Positions 35,557-44,682 of a stretch of DNA of 64,000 bases are shown here, one piece after another. The translations under genes and the position numbers were made by a program. Where the stretch lies: assembly GCA_029867005.1 (NCBI GenBank), contig CP123443.1, positions 124,001 through 188,000 of the forward strand, given 5' to 3'. Source of the stretch: Candidatus Haliotispira prima. GTDB lineage: Bacteria > Spirochaetota > Spirochaetia > SP-2023. Under the pieces are notes generated by a model. The model had not been told where the DNA came from and ran no database searches. It saw nothing but the letters and a program-made list of their open reading frames with translations. Position 1 is the stretch's first letter; each line of letters starts with the position of its first letter.

Positions 35557-35620
35557 AGGGGAGACAGCAGGGGGAGACAGCAGGGGGAGACAGCAGGGGG
35601 AGACAGCAGGGGGAGACAGG
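35557..35620. repeat. 13-bp minisatellite (5 units)
   Basis: Five near-perfect units of AGGGGGAGACAGC; the first lacks one G and the last ends in G. It lies between rsgA and the promoter side of the MBL/cNMP gene. Copy number may vary between strains. Confidence 0.9.
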
Positions 35621-35639
35621 AGAGAATACGGACAGGCCG

Positions 35640-37118
35640 TTAAAAATCCTCGCAGTCAAATTGGCCTTGTTCGTCTTTGTGTAACTGCAACTTGCTGCGT
35701 TTTTGCTTGCGTTCTTTCATACGTGTTTGGCTGTGGTCACCGCGCCGGCCTTTGCCTTTGTCGTTACTTTTGTCACTGTGGTCGGGTGTTGTCCCGATTT
35801 CCCGGGCGGTTGTCCCACTTTTTCTTCTGTTGGAATGTTTCCCCTGAGTCCGATAATCCGGTTTTTCGGCAAAACTCTTCTCCAGATCATCGTACAAATT
35901 TAGGTAGGAGAGATAACGCTGTTCGGAGATCATGCCGTATTCAGCCGCATCACGTACGGCGCAGTCGGGTTCCCGGCGGTGCCGGCAGCTACTGTAAGCA
36001 CAAATTTTGCGTGGGCCGGAAAATTCCGGGTAGTAATCTTGCAAGCCGGTCAGCTCGTCTTGCGCAATTTCAGGCAGGAAATTGCGCATACCCGGGGTAT
36101 CGATCAGTCGATAGCAATCGGGACCTTGGTCGTGTCGCAGGGTCCGGGCCAATGTGGTGGTGTGCACGCCGCGCTGCCACTTTGCCGAAATGGCACGGAT
36201 TTCCTGAGACTGGTGCGGAAAGAAATAGTTGCACAGGCTGGACTTCCCGACTCCGGACGCTCCGATTATGGCGTAGAGTTGGCCGTTGAGAACTTGGTAG
36301 AGCCGTTGCAGGTGGTTTCGGCCTTGGGGTACAGAGACGTAGCGAATCCAGGTGCGTACTAACAGACGGAGCAAACGGGCCGGGCCGGAGCCCTGTCCCG
36401 GCTTGTTCGTTTCATCCGTGCTGTCCGCTGTTTTGCCCTCTGTTATTGGTCTCTTTGCTGCCTGGGTTTGCCGATTTTTCAGGCCTGTTATAGAGACGGG
36501 CCGGATTTCCAAGCCCAATTTGCGGTACTGGCGCAGAAATTTACCGAGCCGGCTCAGCTCCCTGAAACTCTCGATATAGTCGATTTTGTTCAGCAATATT
36601 ACGATCCGGCTGTCACTGCGGTGGGCGGCGATGAGCAGGCGGTCCAGAAAAGCACTTCGCAGGGGAGGGGACTCCCAGGACAGCAGCAGGATGACTCCGT
36701 CAATATTGGCGGCGAAGGCCTGCGGTTCCCCGCGCTTCAGGTTGCGCCGCTGTAAAACGTTGCGCCGTTCGATGCGGCGGTAAATTCGGCCTTCGTCTTC
36801 GCTGAGACTGCGGCCTTCGAGCAGGACAAAGTCACCGCAGATCAGGGGGTTGTGTTCTTGGGCTACACCCTGATGATTCAGGGTTTTGCCGCGCAGGCGG
36901 CATTTGCGCTCGCGTCCGTCCGGGCAGGCCACCATAAAGATATTGTTGGCCCCCCAGAGTATTTGGCCACACAGGTCTTTTGATGTTTCCGGGAGCCCCT
37001 GTTCTTCGCACAGGCGGGCCATTTGACGGAGCGGAACGGTGCTTCTGTCCGTTTCGCTGTCGGTGCCTGAGTGCTTTGAGTGATGCCGGGATTTGGAGGA
37101 GGCGAAATTAGGGGTCAC
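35640..37118 (-). CDS. rsgA: ribosome small-subunit-dependent GTPase A
   Basis: RsgA (YjeQ) is a circularly permuted GTPase that checks late 30S subunit assembly. An OB-fold-like region precedes the G4 motif NKIDYI, G1 GASGVGKSSL and G3 DTPGMRNF. The zinc-binding motif CAYSSCRHRREPDC is near the end, followed by an unusually long basic tail (MKERKQKRSKLQLHK). The GTG at 37118 overlaps the murI stop codon as GTGA, suggesting translational coupling and giving 492 aa. That is longer than the usual 300-350 residues because of an N-terminal extension and the tail. A later start near MARLCEEQG is possible. Confidence 0.88.
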   Translation of the reverse strand: MTPNFASSKSRHHSKHSGTDSETDRSTVPLRQMARLCEEQGLPETSKDLCGQILWGANNIFMVACPDGRERKCRLRGKTLNHQGVAQEHNPLICGDFVLLEGRSLSEDEGRIYRRIERRNVLQRRNLKRGEPQAFAANIDGVILLLSWESPPLRSAFLDRLLIAAHRSDSRIVILLNKIDYIESFRELSRLGKFLRQYRKLGLEIRPVSITGLKNRQTQAAKRPITEGKTADSTDETNKPGQGSGPARLLRLLVRTWIRYVSVPQGRNHLQRLYQVLNGQLYAIIGASGVGKSSLCNYFFPHQSQEIRAISAKWQRGVHTTTLARTLRHDQGPDCYRLIDTPGMRNFLPEIAQDELTGLQDYYPEFSGPRKICAYSSCRHRREPDCAVRDAAEYGMISEQRYLSYLNLYDDLEKSFAEKPDYRTQGKHSNRRKSGTTAREIGTTPDHSDKSNDKGKGRRGDHSQTRMKERKQKRSKLQLHKDEQGQFDCEDF

Positions 37119-38134
37119 GGCCGAGTCTGATGGATAGTTTGGGCTGTTTGGCAAGTAGGTGGGGTTTTCGATGGCAGCAGTGGCGATAGTGGCATGAGAG
37201 GAAGGGGTTCGTCCCAACCTTCCAATATTTGCAGTTGCAGGCCAAAGCGTTGGGCCCAAAACGGCCAGTGGGACCCTTCGGTCCGGCGGGTCAGCAGCAA
37301 TAGGTCGGAGCTTGCCGCAGAATCCGGGCCGGATTTGAATTTTTGAGGAGCCTGCCGAGGCAGCAAGTCCCAGAGCCTGCGGCGTATGCCTGTGAGTGAA
37401 TCGCACAGTTGAAGGTCGGGTTCTGCGGCCTGTAGTTGGCTTTGTAATTCGTCTTTCAGGTGGAGGAAATGGGTGCAGCCCAGCACCAGCCGATCGGCTC
37501 CTGTTTCCAATATCGGCCGGACAAAAGGTTGTATGGCTGCCCGTATCGCGGCGGCGGTCCCTGTCGAGTCAGCTTGTCGGGCCAATGCGGGCCAATCTTC
37601 TTCGATAAATTGTATCAGACTGGCCGCGTTGATGGCATCGAGTCGGCAGTCGGGGGCACAGCGGTGTAGCAGCCCTTCTATATACTGTGCATGGCTGGTG
37701 CTTCGCGAGGCGAGCATGGCAATTTTGCGCCGCCGTGAGGTGGTGGCAGCAGGTTTAATGGCCGGCACCGTGCCGATGAACTGTTGCTGCGGCAGCCTGC
37801 GCCGCAGCTCATCCAAGGCCAGCACCGTAGCGGTGTTACACAACAGAATGACAAATTTGGCCGGGTGCCGGGCCAGAGTCGAAGTGAGAAGCCGACAAAT
37901 GCGTTCACGCAACTCGTTCTGTTCTTTTTCGCCAAAGGGGAAGTAGGCGTTGTCGGCCAAGTAGACCCAGTTGATTTTGGGGTGCCCGGACAATTCGGGG
38001 AGTTTGGGCGGATTGCGCAGTGCGTCCAAATAGGCCAAGCCTCCGATGCCGGAGTCGAAGCAGAGAATGCCGGTGGCAGAAGCCGGGTCTTCTAAGGTTG
38101 GGTGTTGCATCGGAAGGGCATTTTCAGAGGGCAT
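37115..38134 (-). CDS. murI: glutamate racemase
   Basis: MurI converts L- to D-glutamate for peptidoglycan synthesis in the cytoplasm. The protein is 339 aa. FDSGIGGL is the conserved N-terminal glycine motif. The two catalytic cysteines are in LLCNTATVLA and LGCTHFLHL. VYLADNAYFPFGEK replaces the usual Y.GD..R.PYG block. Start candidates are MPSENALP at 38134 and MQHPTLED 24 bases later; the first has no clear ribosome site. Its end overlaps rsgA by four bases. A C-terminal Pro/Thr-rich tail (PPTCQTAQTIHQTRP) is extra to the family. Confidence 0.88.
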   Translation of the reverse strand: MPSENALPMQHPTLEDPASATGILCFDSGIGGLAYLDALRNPPKLPELSGHPKINWVYLADNAYFPFGEKEQNELRERICRLLTSTLARHPAKFVILLCNTATVLALDELRRRLPQQQFIGTVPAIKPAATTSRRRKIAMLASRSTSHAQYIEGLLHRCAPDCRLDAINAASLIQFIEEDWPALARQADSTGTAAAIRAAIQPFVRPILETGADRLVLGCTHFLHLKDELQSQLQAAEPDLQLCDSLTGIRRRLWDLLPRQAPQKFKSGPDSAASSDLLLLTRRTEGSHWPFWAQRFGLQLQILEGWDEPLPLMPLSPLLPSKTPPTCQTAQTIHQTRP

Positions 38135-38294
38135 TGTGGGGTATTCCGTTGTCAGTAGCTATCCTGGGTATGGGCTTCAAGGCCTAAGCCTCCTCTTGAG
38201 TCTTTTTTTAGGTCTCTTCTCTCTTCTTTGGCATTCCCTTTATTGACGGGGGCGACCGGGCCGGTACTTGAGGCTCGGGGTTTGACCTTTAGCA

Positions 38295-39713
38295 TTAGCG
38301 CATTGTGACAAACTCTTCCGATCCGGTGGGGTGGATGGCCACGACACTGTCGAAGTCGGCCTTTGTGGCCCCCATCTTCATGGCCACGCTGAAGCCTTGG
38401 ATCATTTCGTCAACGCCGTGGCCGATACCGTGGAGGCCGACTACCCTTTGCTCCGGTCCGGCGCAAACCAATTTCATGCGGCAGGGCTGCCGGTGTTGGG
38501 TAATGGCCGTATACATTGCCGTGAAGTTACCCGTATAGACCTTTATACCGTCTTTTGCATCGTCCCCGTACTCAGTGCGTGCCTGCACTTCCGTGAGGCC
38601 CACAGTGCCGATTGGCGGGTGGCTGAAGACCACGGTGGGCACCATGGTATAGTCCATTTTGGGAGGTTCGGTGTAGGCCCCCGCATTGAAAAGCCGCTCG
38701 GAAAGCAGTCGGCCGGACTTGACCGCCACCGGGGTTAGTTCTATACCATTTTGCATTACGTCACCCAAGGCATAAATGCCTTGGACATTGGTGTTTTGGT
38801 ATTCATCAACCGGGACAAACCCCCGCTCATCACACTGTACTCCGCCGGCTGCCGGCTCCAACCGGGCTGTGTTGGGGCTGCGCCCGATGGCCCAGATTAC
38901 CTGCCGGGCATTATGGCTGCTGCCGTTTTCAAAGTGCAGAGTCAGGCTGCCGTCGGTTTCTTTTACCAGCTCTTTCGGCACGGAATGGCGGTGGATACCA
39001 ATGCCCGAAGCTTCCATTTCTTCCTGTAGGGTATCGCGCAACATCGGATCGAAGCTGCGAAGGGGCGATTCCCTGCGTACAAAGAGGTCTGTTTTGACCC
39101 CGAGAGAATGCAAAACTCCGGCCAATTCCACGGCGATGTAACCGGCTCCGACGACAGCCACGCTCCGAGGCCGTTCTTTCAGGGCGAAGAAACCGTCCGA
39201 ATCTATGCCGTGTTCGGCCCCGGGAAGTTTCGGAATATTGGGCCGTCCCCCGGTGGCGAGCAGGATATGTTTGGCGCGTAATTGTCTTGGTCCTTCTGCC
39301 GTTTCTGCTGTCAGTTGCCCGGGACCGGTAAACTTGGCGTAGCCGCGAATAAGCTCCACTTTGTTGTGGTCCAGGGCCTTCTCGTAAGATTGGTGAATGC
39401 GTCCAATGTAGGCCGAGCGGTTGTTTACCAGCCGACTCCAGTCCAGGTCGGTCACGGCCCGCTTTGTGGCAGTCGCATCCAAGGCGAAGCCGTAGTCCCC
39501 GGCATAGTGCAGGGCCTCTGCGATCTGCGCACCGTACCACATCACCTTTTTGGGCACACAGCCGACATTGACACAGGTGCCGCCCAGCTCTTTGCCTTCG
39601 ATCAGGGCTACTTTGGCTCCGTACATGGCGGCGCGATTGGCCGAGGCGATGCCTCCGCTGCCACCTCCGATGCAGATGTAGTCATATTCTGTCGGGTTTT
39701 TCATATTTGCCAT
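38295..39713 (-). CDS. gor: glutathione-disulfide reductase
   Basis: This 472-aa FAD- and NAD(P)H-dependent disulfide reductase starts at an ATG with GAGGGAG upstream. [16 protein letters not shown] binds FAD. The redox-active site is [14 protein letters not shown]. The second dinucleotide motif is [15 protein letters not shown], and the C-terminal active-site His lies in [12 protein letters not shown]. The overall match is to glutathione reductase rather than mycothiol or mercuric reductase. Trypanothione-like or CoA-disulfide specificity is not excluded. It reduces oxidised low-molecular-weight thiols in the cytoplasm and probably forms its own transcription unit. Confidence 0.88.
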   Translation of the reverse strand: MANMKNPTEYDYICIGGGSGGIASANRAAMYGAKVALIEGKELGGTCVNVGCVPKKVMWYGAQIAEALHYAGDYGFALDATATKRAVTDLDWSRLVNNRSAYIGRIHQSYEKALDHNKVELIRGYAKFTGPGQLTAETAEGPRQLRAKHILLATGGRPNIPKLPGAEHGIDSDGFFALKERPRSVAVVGAGYIAVELAGVLHSLGVKTDLFVRRESPLRSFDPMLRDTLQEEMEASGIGIHRHSVPKELVKETDGSLTLHFENGSSHNARQVIWAIGRSPNTARLEPAAGGVQCDERGFVPVDEYQNTNVQGIYALGDVMQNGIELTPVAVKSGRLLSERLFNAGAYTEPPKMDYTMVPTVVFSHPPIGTVGLTEVQARTEYGDDAKDGIKVYTGNFTAMYTAITQHRQPCRMKLVCAGPEQRVVGLHGIGHGVDEMIQGFSVAMKMGATKADFDSVVAIHPTGSEEFVTMR

Positions 39714-40083
39714 ATCATCACTCTCCCTCGGGTGTGTTTATCGGTTGTGTTTAGAAGCTTACTGTCACCCACACAAGAAAACGGAGTTTTGACCATAGAA
39801 CATGGCTCTTGTGCAGATTTTTCTGTTCCGGTATTTGTCCGTGATTGGTTTGACACCACAGTTCATGCAATGTAGGCCATTTCGGACAGAATTTCCGCCG
39901 AGTATATCGGAAAAGACATTCCGGGCCAATCGTTTGGGACTGTACAACGGAACAAGAGAAAAGGATACAGAAAATTGCGCCGTAATTGTCCGATTCCCGG
40001 TATGCAAGAATTTCAGTTCTTCCTAATATTAGCGGCAATCTGTCATTTGATTTTTAGAGAATAGAATAGGAGAGAGAGTTCAC
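39714..40083. other. divergent intergenic region gor / pfk
   Basis: This 370-base spacer presumably holds promoters for gor (minus) and pfk (plus). No gene, RNA or strong hairpin was recognised. Confidence 0.5.
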
Positions 40084-41436
40084 ATGGCGAAACAGGAACA
40101 GAAAAAAGAACGGGAGCAGGGTGCGGCCCGAACACAGACAGCTGACCGACAGTCCCCTTCGGACAGGAAGTACCGGGTAGGCATTATTTTTAGCGGCGGC
40201 CCCGCCCCCGCCGCCAACAGCGTGATAGGGGCCTGTGTCGCCGCTTTGTTGGGACACGGGCACGAATGTTTGGGCTTCTACCACGGCTACTCCAATTTGC
40301 AGGATTATCACCCGGTCACCGGGCGATTGCTGCCCGATAAGCATTACCGGACCTTCGATGAAACGGATCTGGAGGGCTACCGCAACCGCCAAGGTATCAT
40401 CATCGGTACTGCGCGGAGCAATCCCGGTAAGGGGATCGAGGGTCTGGAGGATTTGAAAGACTCACAGAAAACTGAGAAGTTGAGGAATGTCTACTCTGCT
40501 TTGGTCGATCTGGGGATTGATGCCTTGATTTCTATCGGTGGCGATGACACCCTGCGGACGGCTAATTTGATTGTGGAATACCAGAAGAATCTGGGTGCCG
40601 ATCATCGGCATGTGAATGTGATCCACCTGCCCAAGACGATAGACAACGACTACCCGGGCATTGATTTCACTTTTGGCTTTTTTACGGCGGTGGATATCAT
40701 GGCCAAGGAAGCTTTGAATCTGCGTGCCGATGCTCAGGCTACTTCGGCCTATTATATCGTTGAGACAATGGGTCGCAAGGCTGGTTGGTTGGCTTACGGT
40801 ACGGCGATAGCCGGTGAGGCTAACATGGTGATTGGAGTGGAGGACCTCCTCTGTGATGGTTTGCTGAACAAAGAGGGTTATCTGGATGTCGACAGGTTGG
40901 CGGAGCGTATGCTGGAATTGATTGTCACCAGGGAGAAGCGTTACGACAAAGACTACGGCACGGTAGTCTTGGCCGAGGGGCTGGCCGAGAGGCTGCCGCC
41001 TGAAAAGATGCCCGAGCTGAGCTGTGATGATCACGGCCACGTTTCGTTGGGCAATGTGGACTTGAGCAAGATGTTAGCCGCCGAGGTATCGGCTCGCTAT
41101 AAAAAGCTTTGTGGCCGGAATAAGAAAGTGACGGCGGTGCAGTTGGGCTATGAGTCGCGCTGCGCTGCGCCTCATGCTTTTGATGTAATGCTGGGCAGCC
41201 AATTGGGCGTGGGCGGTTTCCGCGCTGTGGTCGAGGGCCGGGATGCTCACATGGTCAGCACCAATGGTCAGTTTGATATCACCTTCGTCCCGTTTGGGGA
41301 GATCATCGCCGGGGAGAACCTGCGGGCCGATGTGCGTTTCGTTCAGTCCGGCTCGGACTTCCATCGATTAGCACGCTTTTTGGAAACTCGGGTGGAGTCG
41401 GGGTACTCTGTCGGTGGGGCGTGCACGGGAAATTGA
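40084..41436 (+). CDS. PPi-type 6-phosphofructokinase
   Basis: This 450-aa PfkA-superfamily enzyme phosphorylates fructose 6-phosphate in glycolysis. It has GIIFSGGPAPAANSVI, the motif GGDDTLRTA (Asp where ATP-dependent enzymes have Gly) and PKTIDNDYPG, all indicating a pyrophosphate-dependent enzyme. YYIVETMGRKAGWLA and VQLGYESRCAAP fit the family. PPi-dependent Pfk of this size is common in spirochaetes. The first 30 residues are polar and variable. AGGAGAG precedes the ATG. It appears monocistronic. Confidence 0.88.
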   Translation: MAKQEQKKEREQGAARTQTADRQSPSDRKYRVGIIFSGGPAPAANSVIGACVAALLGHGHECLGFYHGYSNLQDYHPVTGRLLPDKHYRTFDETDLEGYRNRQGIIIGTARSNPGKGIEGLEDLKDSQKTEKLRNVYSALVDLGIDALISIGGDDTLRTANLIVEYQKNLGADHRHVNVIHLPKTIDNDYPGIDFTFGFFTAVDIMAKEALNLRADAQATSAYYIVETMGRKAGWLAYGTAIAGEANMVIGVEDLLCDGLLNKEGYLDVDRLAERMLELIVTREKRYDKDYGTVVLAEGLAERLPPEKMPELSCDDHGHVSLGNVDLSKMLAAEVSARYKKLCGRNKKVTAVQLGYESRCAAPHAFDVMLGSQLGVGGFRAVVEGRDAHMVSTNGQFDITFVPFGEIIAGENLRADVRFVQSGSDFHRLARFLETRVESGYSVGGACTGN

Positions 41437-41628
41437 GCAGGACCTGTGTTGTCGGAAGGGTCTGTGTTGTCAGAAGGGCCTTGTAACCGAGAGGGCCCGG
41501 GTAGCAGGAATAACATGGGTAGCAGGCAGAGAGAGTGGGGCCGGGCTCCGTTCTCAACGCCGTCTGCTGCGCTTGCAGTCAAAAGATCACTGACTCTGTT
41601 CTAAAGCGGACTTTCTGCCGGCCGTATT

Positions 41629-42990
41629 TTAGGCCAAAGAAGCTGCCGCTATAGCTTGGCCATGTAAGATTTCTTCATCGGTGAGGGTGCAGAGCGAAAG
41701 CTCCAATGCCGGGAACTCATCCGCAAGTATCTTCTCGGCCTCCGCAATGAGGATTCTGCCACCTTCGCCTTTGAGTACACGGCCCAGCAGCAGCACGTTT
41801 TCCATGCCGTAGAAGCGATGGTACCAGGGAATGGCGTAGCCCAAATAGCAGCCGATGGTGCGGAAAATGGCCTCGGCTCCGGCGTGTGCCTGCCGGAGTT
41901 GCTCTTGGATCAAAGCCAGTTTCCCGGGCTTGTCCAATTCGGGCGGCAGGAGAATACCCGCTTTGGGGGCCAGGCGAATGATGGCTTGCTGAGAAAAGTA
42001 TTCCGCCCCCGTACCCCGGTCCTGAGACCACTCATCCAAGGCCCGATTTGGCCCCAAGTCGACCGGGACAAAGGCCAGTTCATTGAACCAGGAGTTGACG
42101 GCACCCTTGGCATTGGCGTAGCCTGCCGCTTGGCTGGTACCCATAGCGATGCCCAATAAGTTGTTTCTGCCCAAGGTCATGGCCCCGGCTAAGGCCGTGA
42201 CATCGCCATCATTGGCCAGACAGTAGGGGATGTCGCCAAAGATACCTTTGGACTCGGCCCAAAAAACTCCGCGCGATTCTTCCCGTCCAATTTCGTCCAT
42301 GATGCCGCGAAACAGGGAACTGATTTTGATCTCGTTGTTCATGACAATGCCGGGGACACTGCCGCCGATGGCCTCTGCCGGGCCGGGCAGCTTGCGGGCT
42401 CCCAGCTCGTACAACTCTCTGATTTCGCGCCTGTGCCAGTCCAAATCAGTTTGCGGGTAGGGGTCCCAGATGATGGAATCGGCAAACAACACTTTGCCAT
42501 CGGCAATGGCAGCAATTTTCTTGTCCGATCCGCCCAGGTCAAAACCCAAGCGCAGACCGCCGGACTTTCTGCCAATCTCGGAAGACTCAATAGACGGCGC
42601 AGGCATATGCTCCGGTTCACAACGGATGATTTCCAAATGCCGGTCGAAAATACCCTCCACGATAAATTCGACATCAAACTTCTGTTTGCCCGTGCCGGAA
42701 AAGTCTTTTTGCAACCTGTCAATCCAGGCAACGGGCAAGTTGGCATAGAGCCGATAGCCGCCGTAGAGCCACAGCATAGTCTTGATGAAGCGGTTGAGGT
42801 AGAGCAGACTTTGTTGTTCCGTCCCCGTGGCCAAGGAAAGCAAAACTTCTTGACGGGCTACCTGATGGGGACTCCTGACCAGAGTTAAGGTGTACCGGAC
42901 AGGTCCGGCGGCTCGTGCCATTTCCTGATACCGGCGTTCAAACTCAATCATCGGCAGATAGTCGGGGTCTAAGATGGGTTTATATTTCAC
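41629..42990 (-). CDS. ROK-family sugar kinase-like protein
   Basis: This 453-aa protein has an N-terminal extension of about 145 residues of unknown function, followed by a ROK domain. The domain has LRLGFDLGGSDKKIAAI (phosphate-binding motif), AIGGSVPGIVMNNEI and CLANDGDVTALAGAM. LLGIAMGTSQAAGY replaces the usual GTGIG. The Cys-rich zinc motif of classical ROK proteins is not evident. It may phosphorylate a sugar or act in sugar sensing. It starts at a GTG with TAGGAAG upstream and is divergent from the AraC-type regulator at 43297, which may control it. Confidence 0.75.
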   Translation of the reverse strand: MKYKPILDPDYLPMIEFERRYQEMARAAGPVRYTLTLVRSPHQVARQEVLLSLATGTEQQSLLYLNRFIKTMLWLYGGYRLYANLPVAWIDRLQKDFSGTGKQKFDVEFIVEGIFDRHLEIIRCEPEHMPAPSIESSEIGRKSGGLRLGFDLGGSDKKIAAIADGKVLFADSIIWDPYPQTDLDWHRREIRELYELGARKLPGPAEAIGGSVPGIVMNNEIKISSLFRGIMDEIGREESRGVFWAESKGIFGDIPYCLANDGDVTALAGAMTLGRNNLLGIAMGTSQAAGYANAKGAVNSWFNELAFVPVDLGPNRALDEWSQDRGTGAEYFSQQAIIRLAPKAGILLPPELDKPGKLALIQEQLRQAHAGAEAIFRTIGCYLGYAIPWYHRFYGMENVLLLGRVLKGEGGRILIAEAEKILADEFPALELSLCTLTDEEILHGQAIAAASLA

Positions 42991-43296
42991 AGTGTCTTCC
43001 TACCCTGAAACGAATTTGTAAGGTACCGCTGACAATCCGGGTAAAATAAAGTTTCCTGCCAATCCTGACGCAGATTAGGCTGCCAAGCCAGCCGACAAAC
43101 CAGATCGCAAAGCCGGAAAAAAACCGAAACTCTAAACCGACTGTCGTTGCTCTGCCTGTGTCGATTCGGGGTCTGGACACGACAGATGTTTGCGTATATA
43201 TCGTTGATTCACACCCAAGTCTACGCTCCATGGAAACTCCCATGAATATTTTGGGGCGACCTGTCTTTACTATTCATTTTTGCGTAAAATATCTGC
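42991..43296. other. divergent intergenic region ROK / AraC regulator
   Basis: This 306-base spacer probably holds operators for the AraC-type regulator and both promoters. No clear inverted or direct operator repeat was identified by eye. Confidence 0.4.
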
Positions 43297-44499
43297 ATGA
43301 ACAATCGGAAAATAAACGAAAAAGAAGTCCGGCCCGGAGTTGATCCCGAAATCCATTTGTTTGACGAACAGGATTTTGAGACCGGCAGTGACCGCGAGCG
43401 TTGTATCCGGACCGCAGCGCAGCTGCGGAATTTGGCGGGTAAGCCGGACCAAGTTGCAGCCCGTGACCCAGCTTTTGACTCGGCCCTTGATTTGCAGTCG
43501 GACCCGGACTTTGATCCGGAAGCCTGGTTCTGCGGTCTTTCTCTGATAGGACAGGCTCACTACCAAAGTCCCTGTCATGTGGTGGCCCCGGAAGTCTTTG
43601 CTCGCCACTACGAACTTATTTTTGTCGAGAAGGGTTGCCAGACGCACTGGCTGGACGGTCAGAGCTATGAACTGCAAAGCGGTGATTGTTTTCTGATCCG
43701 GCCGATGCAGCAGCATTCCACGGCCCGAAAAGCCGAAGAGCGGGGCCGGTTCTACTGGTGGATTTTCGATCCCGGTGCCGGCCTGCTCGGTTTGGATGTA
43801 CAGCGCAGCAACTTGCTCCTCAAGGCTGTCATCCGTGGTTTTGTCGGGCAAGGTGACAGACCGGGCGCAGTGTGCCGCCTGAGTCCCAAAAATGCTTTGC
43901 AAATGCGCAATATTTTGGCCGCATTATTCCACAGTTGGAGAAGGCATGAGCTGGCTAATCAGGTTAATAGCAAGGGTGCCGGGACGCAAGACGGAATATG
44001 TAAGGAGCACAATTTATTGGATTGGGAACACAGCTTGTTGGATTTGTTTTTTGTGCTCCTGCGCGAGCAGGAGGATGACCGACAGAAGAAGCCGGAGCCT
44101 AATCTTTCCGCCTCTGCTTTTTACACTGGCGAAACAGAGAGCAGAGACGCGAACAGAACCTGTCTCCAATCCGTTTGTCGCTATATTTCCGGCCATATTT
44201 ACGAGAATGTCACTTTGGAAGAGCTGCGCGGTCTGACATCGTATTCTGAGCCACATTTGCTGCGTTTGTTCCGCGATGAATATGGTTTACCGCTGCGCGA
44301 CTACATCAACCGGGAGAAAATTGATACGGCGCGGGAACTGTTGCTTCAGGGGCTGCCGGTCGCCGAAGTGGCCGCAAAACTGAGCTTTTCCAGTTCGCAG
44401 TATTTTGCCGTGGTGTTTCGTCGTTACGCCGGAACCAGCCCCGGCAGTTGGCGCAGGCAGAATCGTCCGGGAATTGCGGAAACCGGAGTATCTGCCTGA
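43297..44499 (+). CDS. AraC-family transcriptional regulator
   Basis: This 400-aa protein has an unusual N-terminal segment of about 90 residues. A cupin-like sensor domain follows (ARHYELIFVEKGCQTHW; LQSGDCFLIRPMQQHSTA, about 100-150). The C-terminal AraC double HTH domain is at about 290-385 (ISGHIYENVTLEELRGLTSYSE, shown in part; LPVAEVAAKLSFSSSQYFA; FRRYAGTSPGSWRR). It probably binds a carbohydrate and regulates the divergent ROK gene or the downstream PHP gene. The ATG at 43297 has only a weak ribosome site. Confidence 0.82.
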   Translation: MNNRKINEKEVRPGVDPEIHLFDEQDFETGSDRERCIRTAAQLRNLAGKPDQVAARDPAFDSALDLQSDPDFDPEAWFCGLSLIGQAHYQSPCHVVAPEVFARHYELIFVEKGCQTHWLDGQSYELQSGDCFLIRPMQQHSTARKAEERGRFYWWIFDPGAGLLGLDVQRSNLLLKAVIRGFVGQGDRPGAVCRLSPKNALQMRNILAALFHSWRRHELANQVNSKGAGTQDGICKEHNLLDWEHSLLDLFFVLLREQEDDRQKKPEPNLSASAFYTGETESRDANRTCLQSVCRYISGHIYENVTLEELRGLTSYSEPHLLRLFRDEYGLPLRDYINREKIDTARELLLQGLPVAEVAAKLSFSSSQYFAVVFRRYAGTSPGSWRRQNRPGIAETGVSA

Positions 44500-44522
44500 G
44501 TTTGCCGTTCCGTTCCGTGGTG

Positions 44523-44592
44523 AGGGTCTGCATGGTAGGGTCTGCATGGTAGGGTCTGAATGGTAGGGTCTGAATGGTACGGTCTGCATGGT
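44523..44592. repeat. 14-bp minisatellite (5 units)
   Basis: Five units of AGGGTCTG(C/A)ATGGT lie between the AraC gene and the PHP gene: two with C, two with A, and a final unit with one more change. Its copy number may vary. Confidence 0.9.
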
Positions 44593-44682
44593 GCGGGCTG
44601 GGTAGTTTGGGCTGTGCGGTGTGAGCTTTTCCGAGGGGGAATCTATTCCCCCCGATCGTCCATTGGCTTATAGTGTAGGGAT

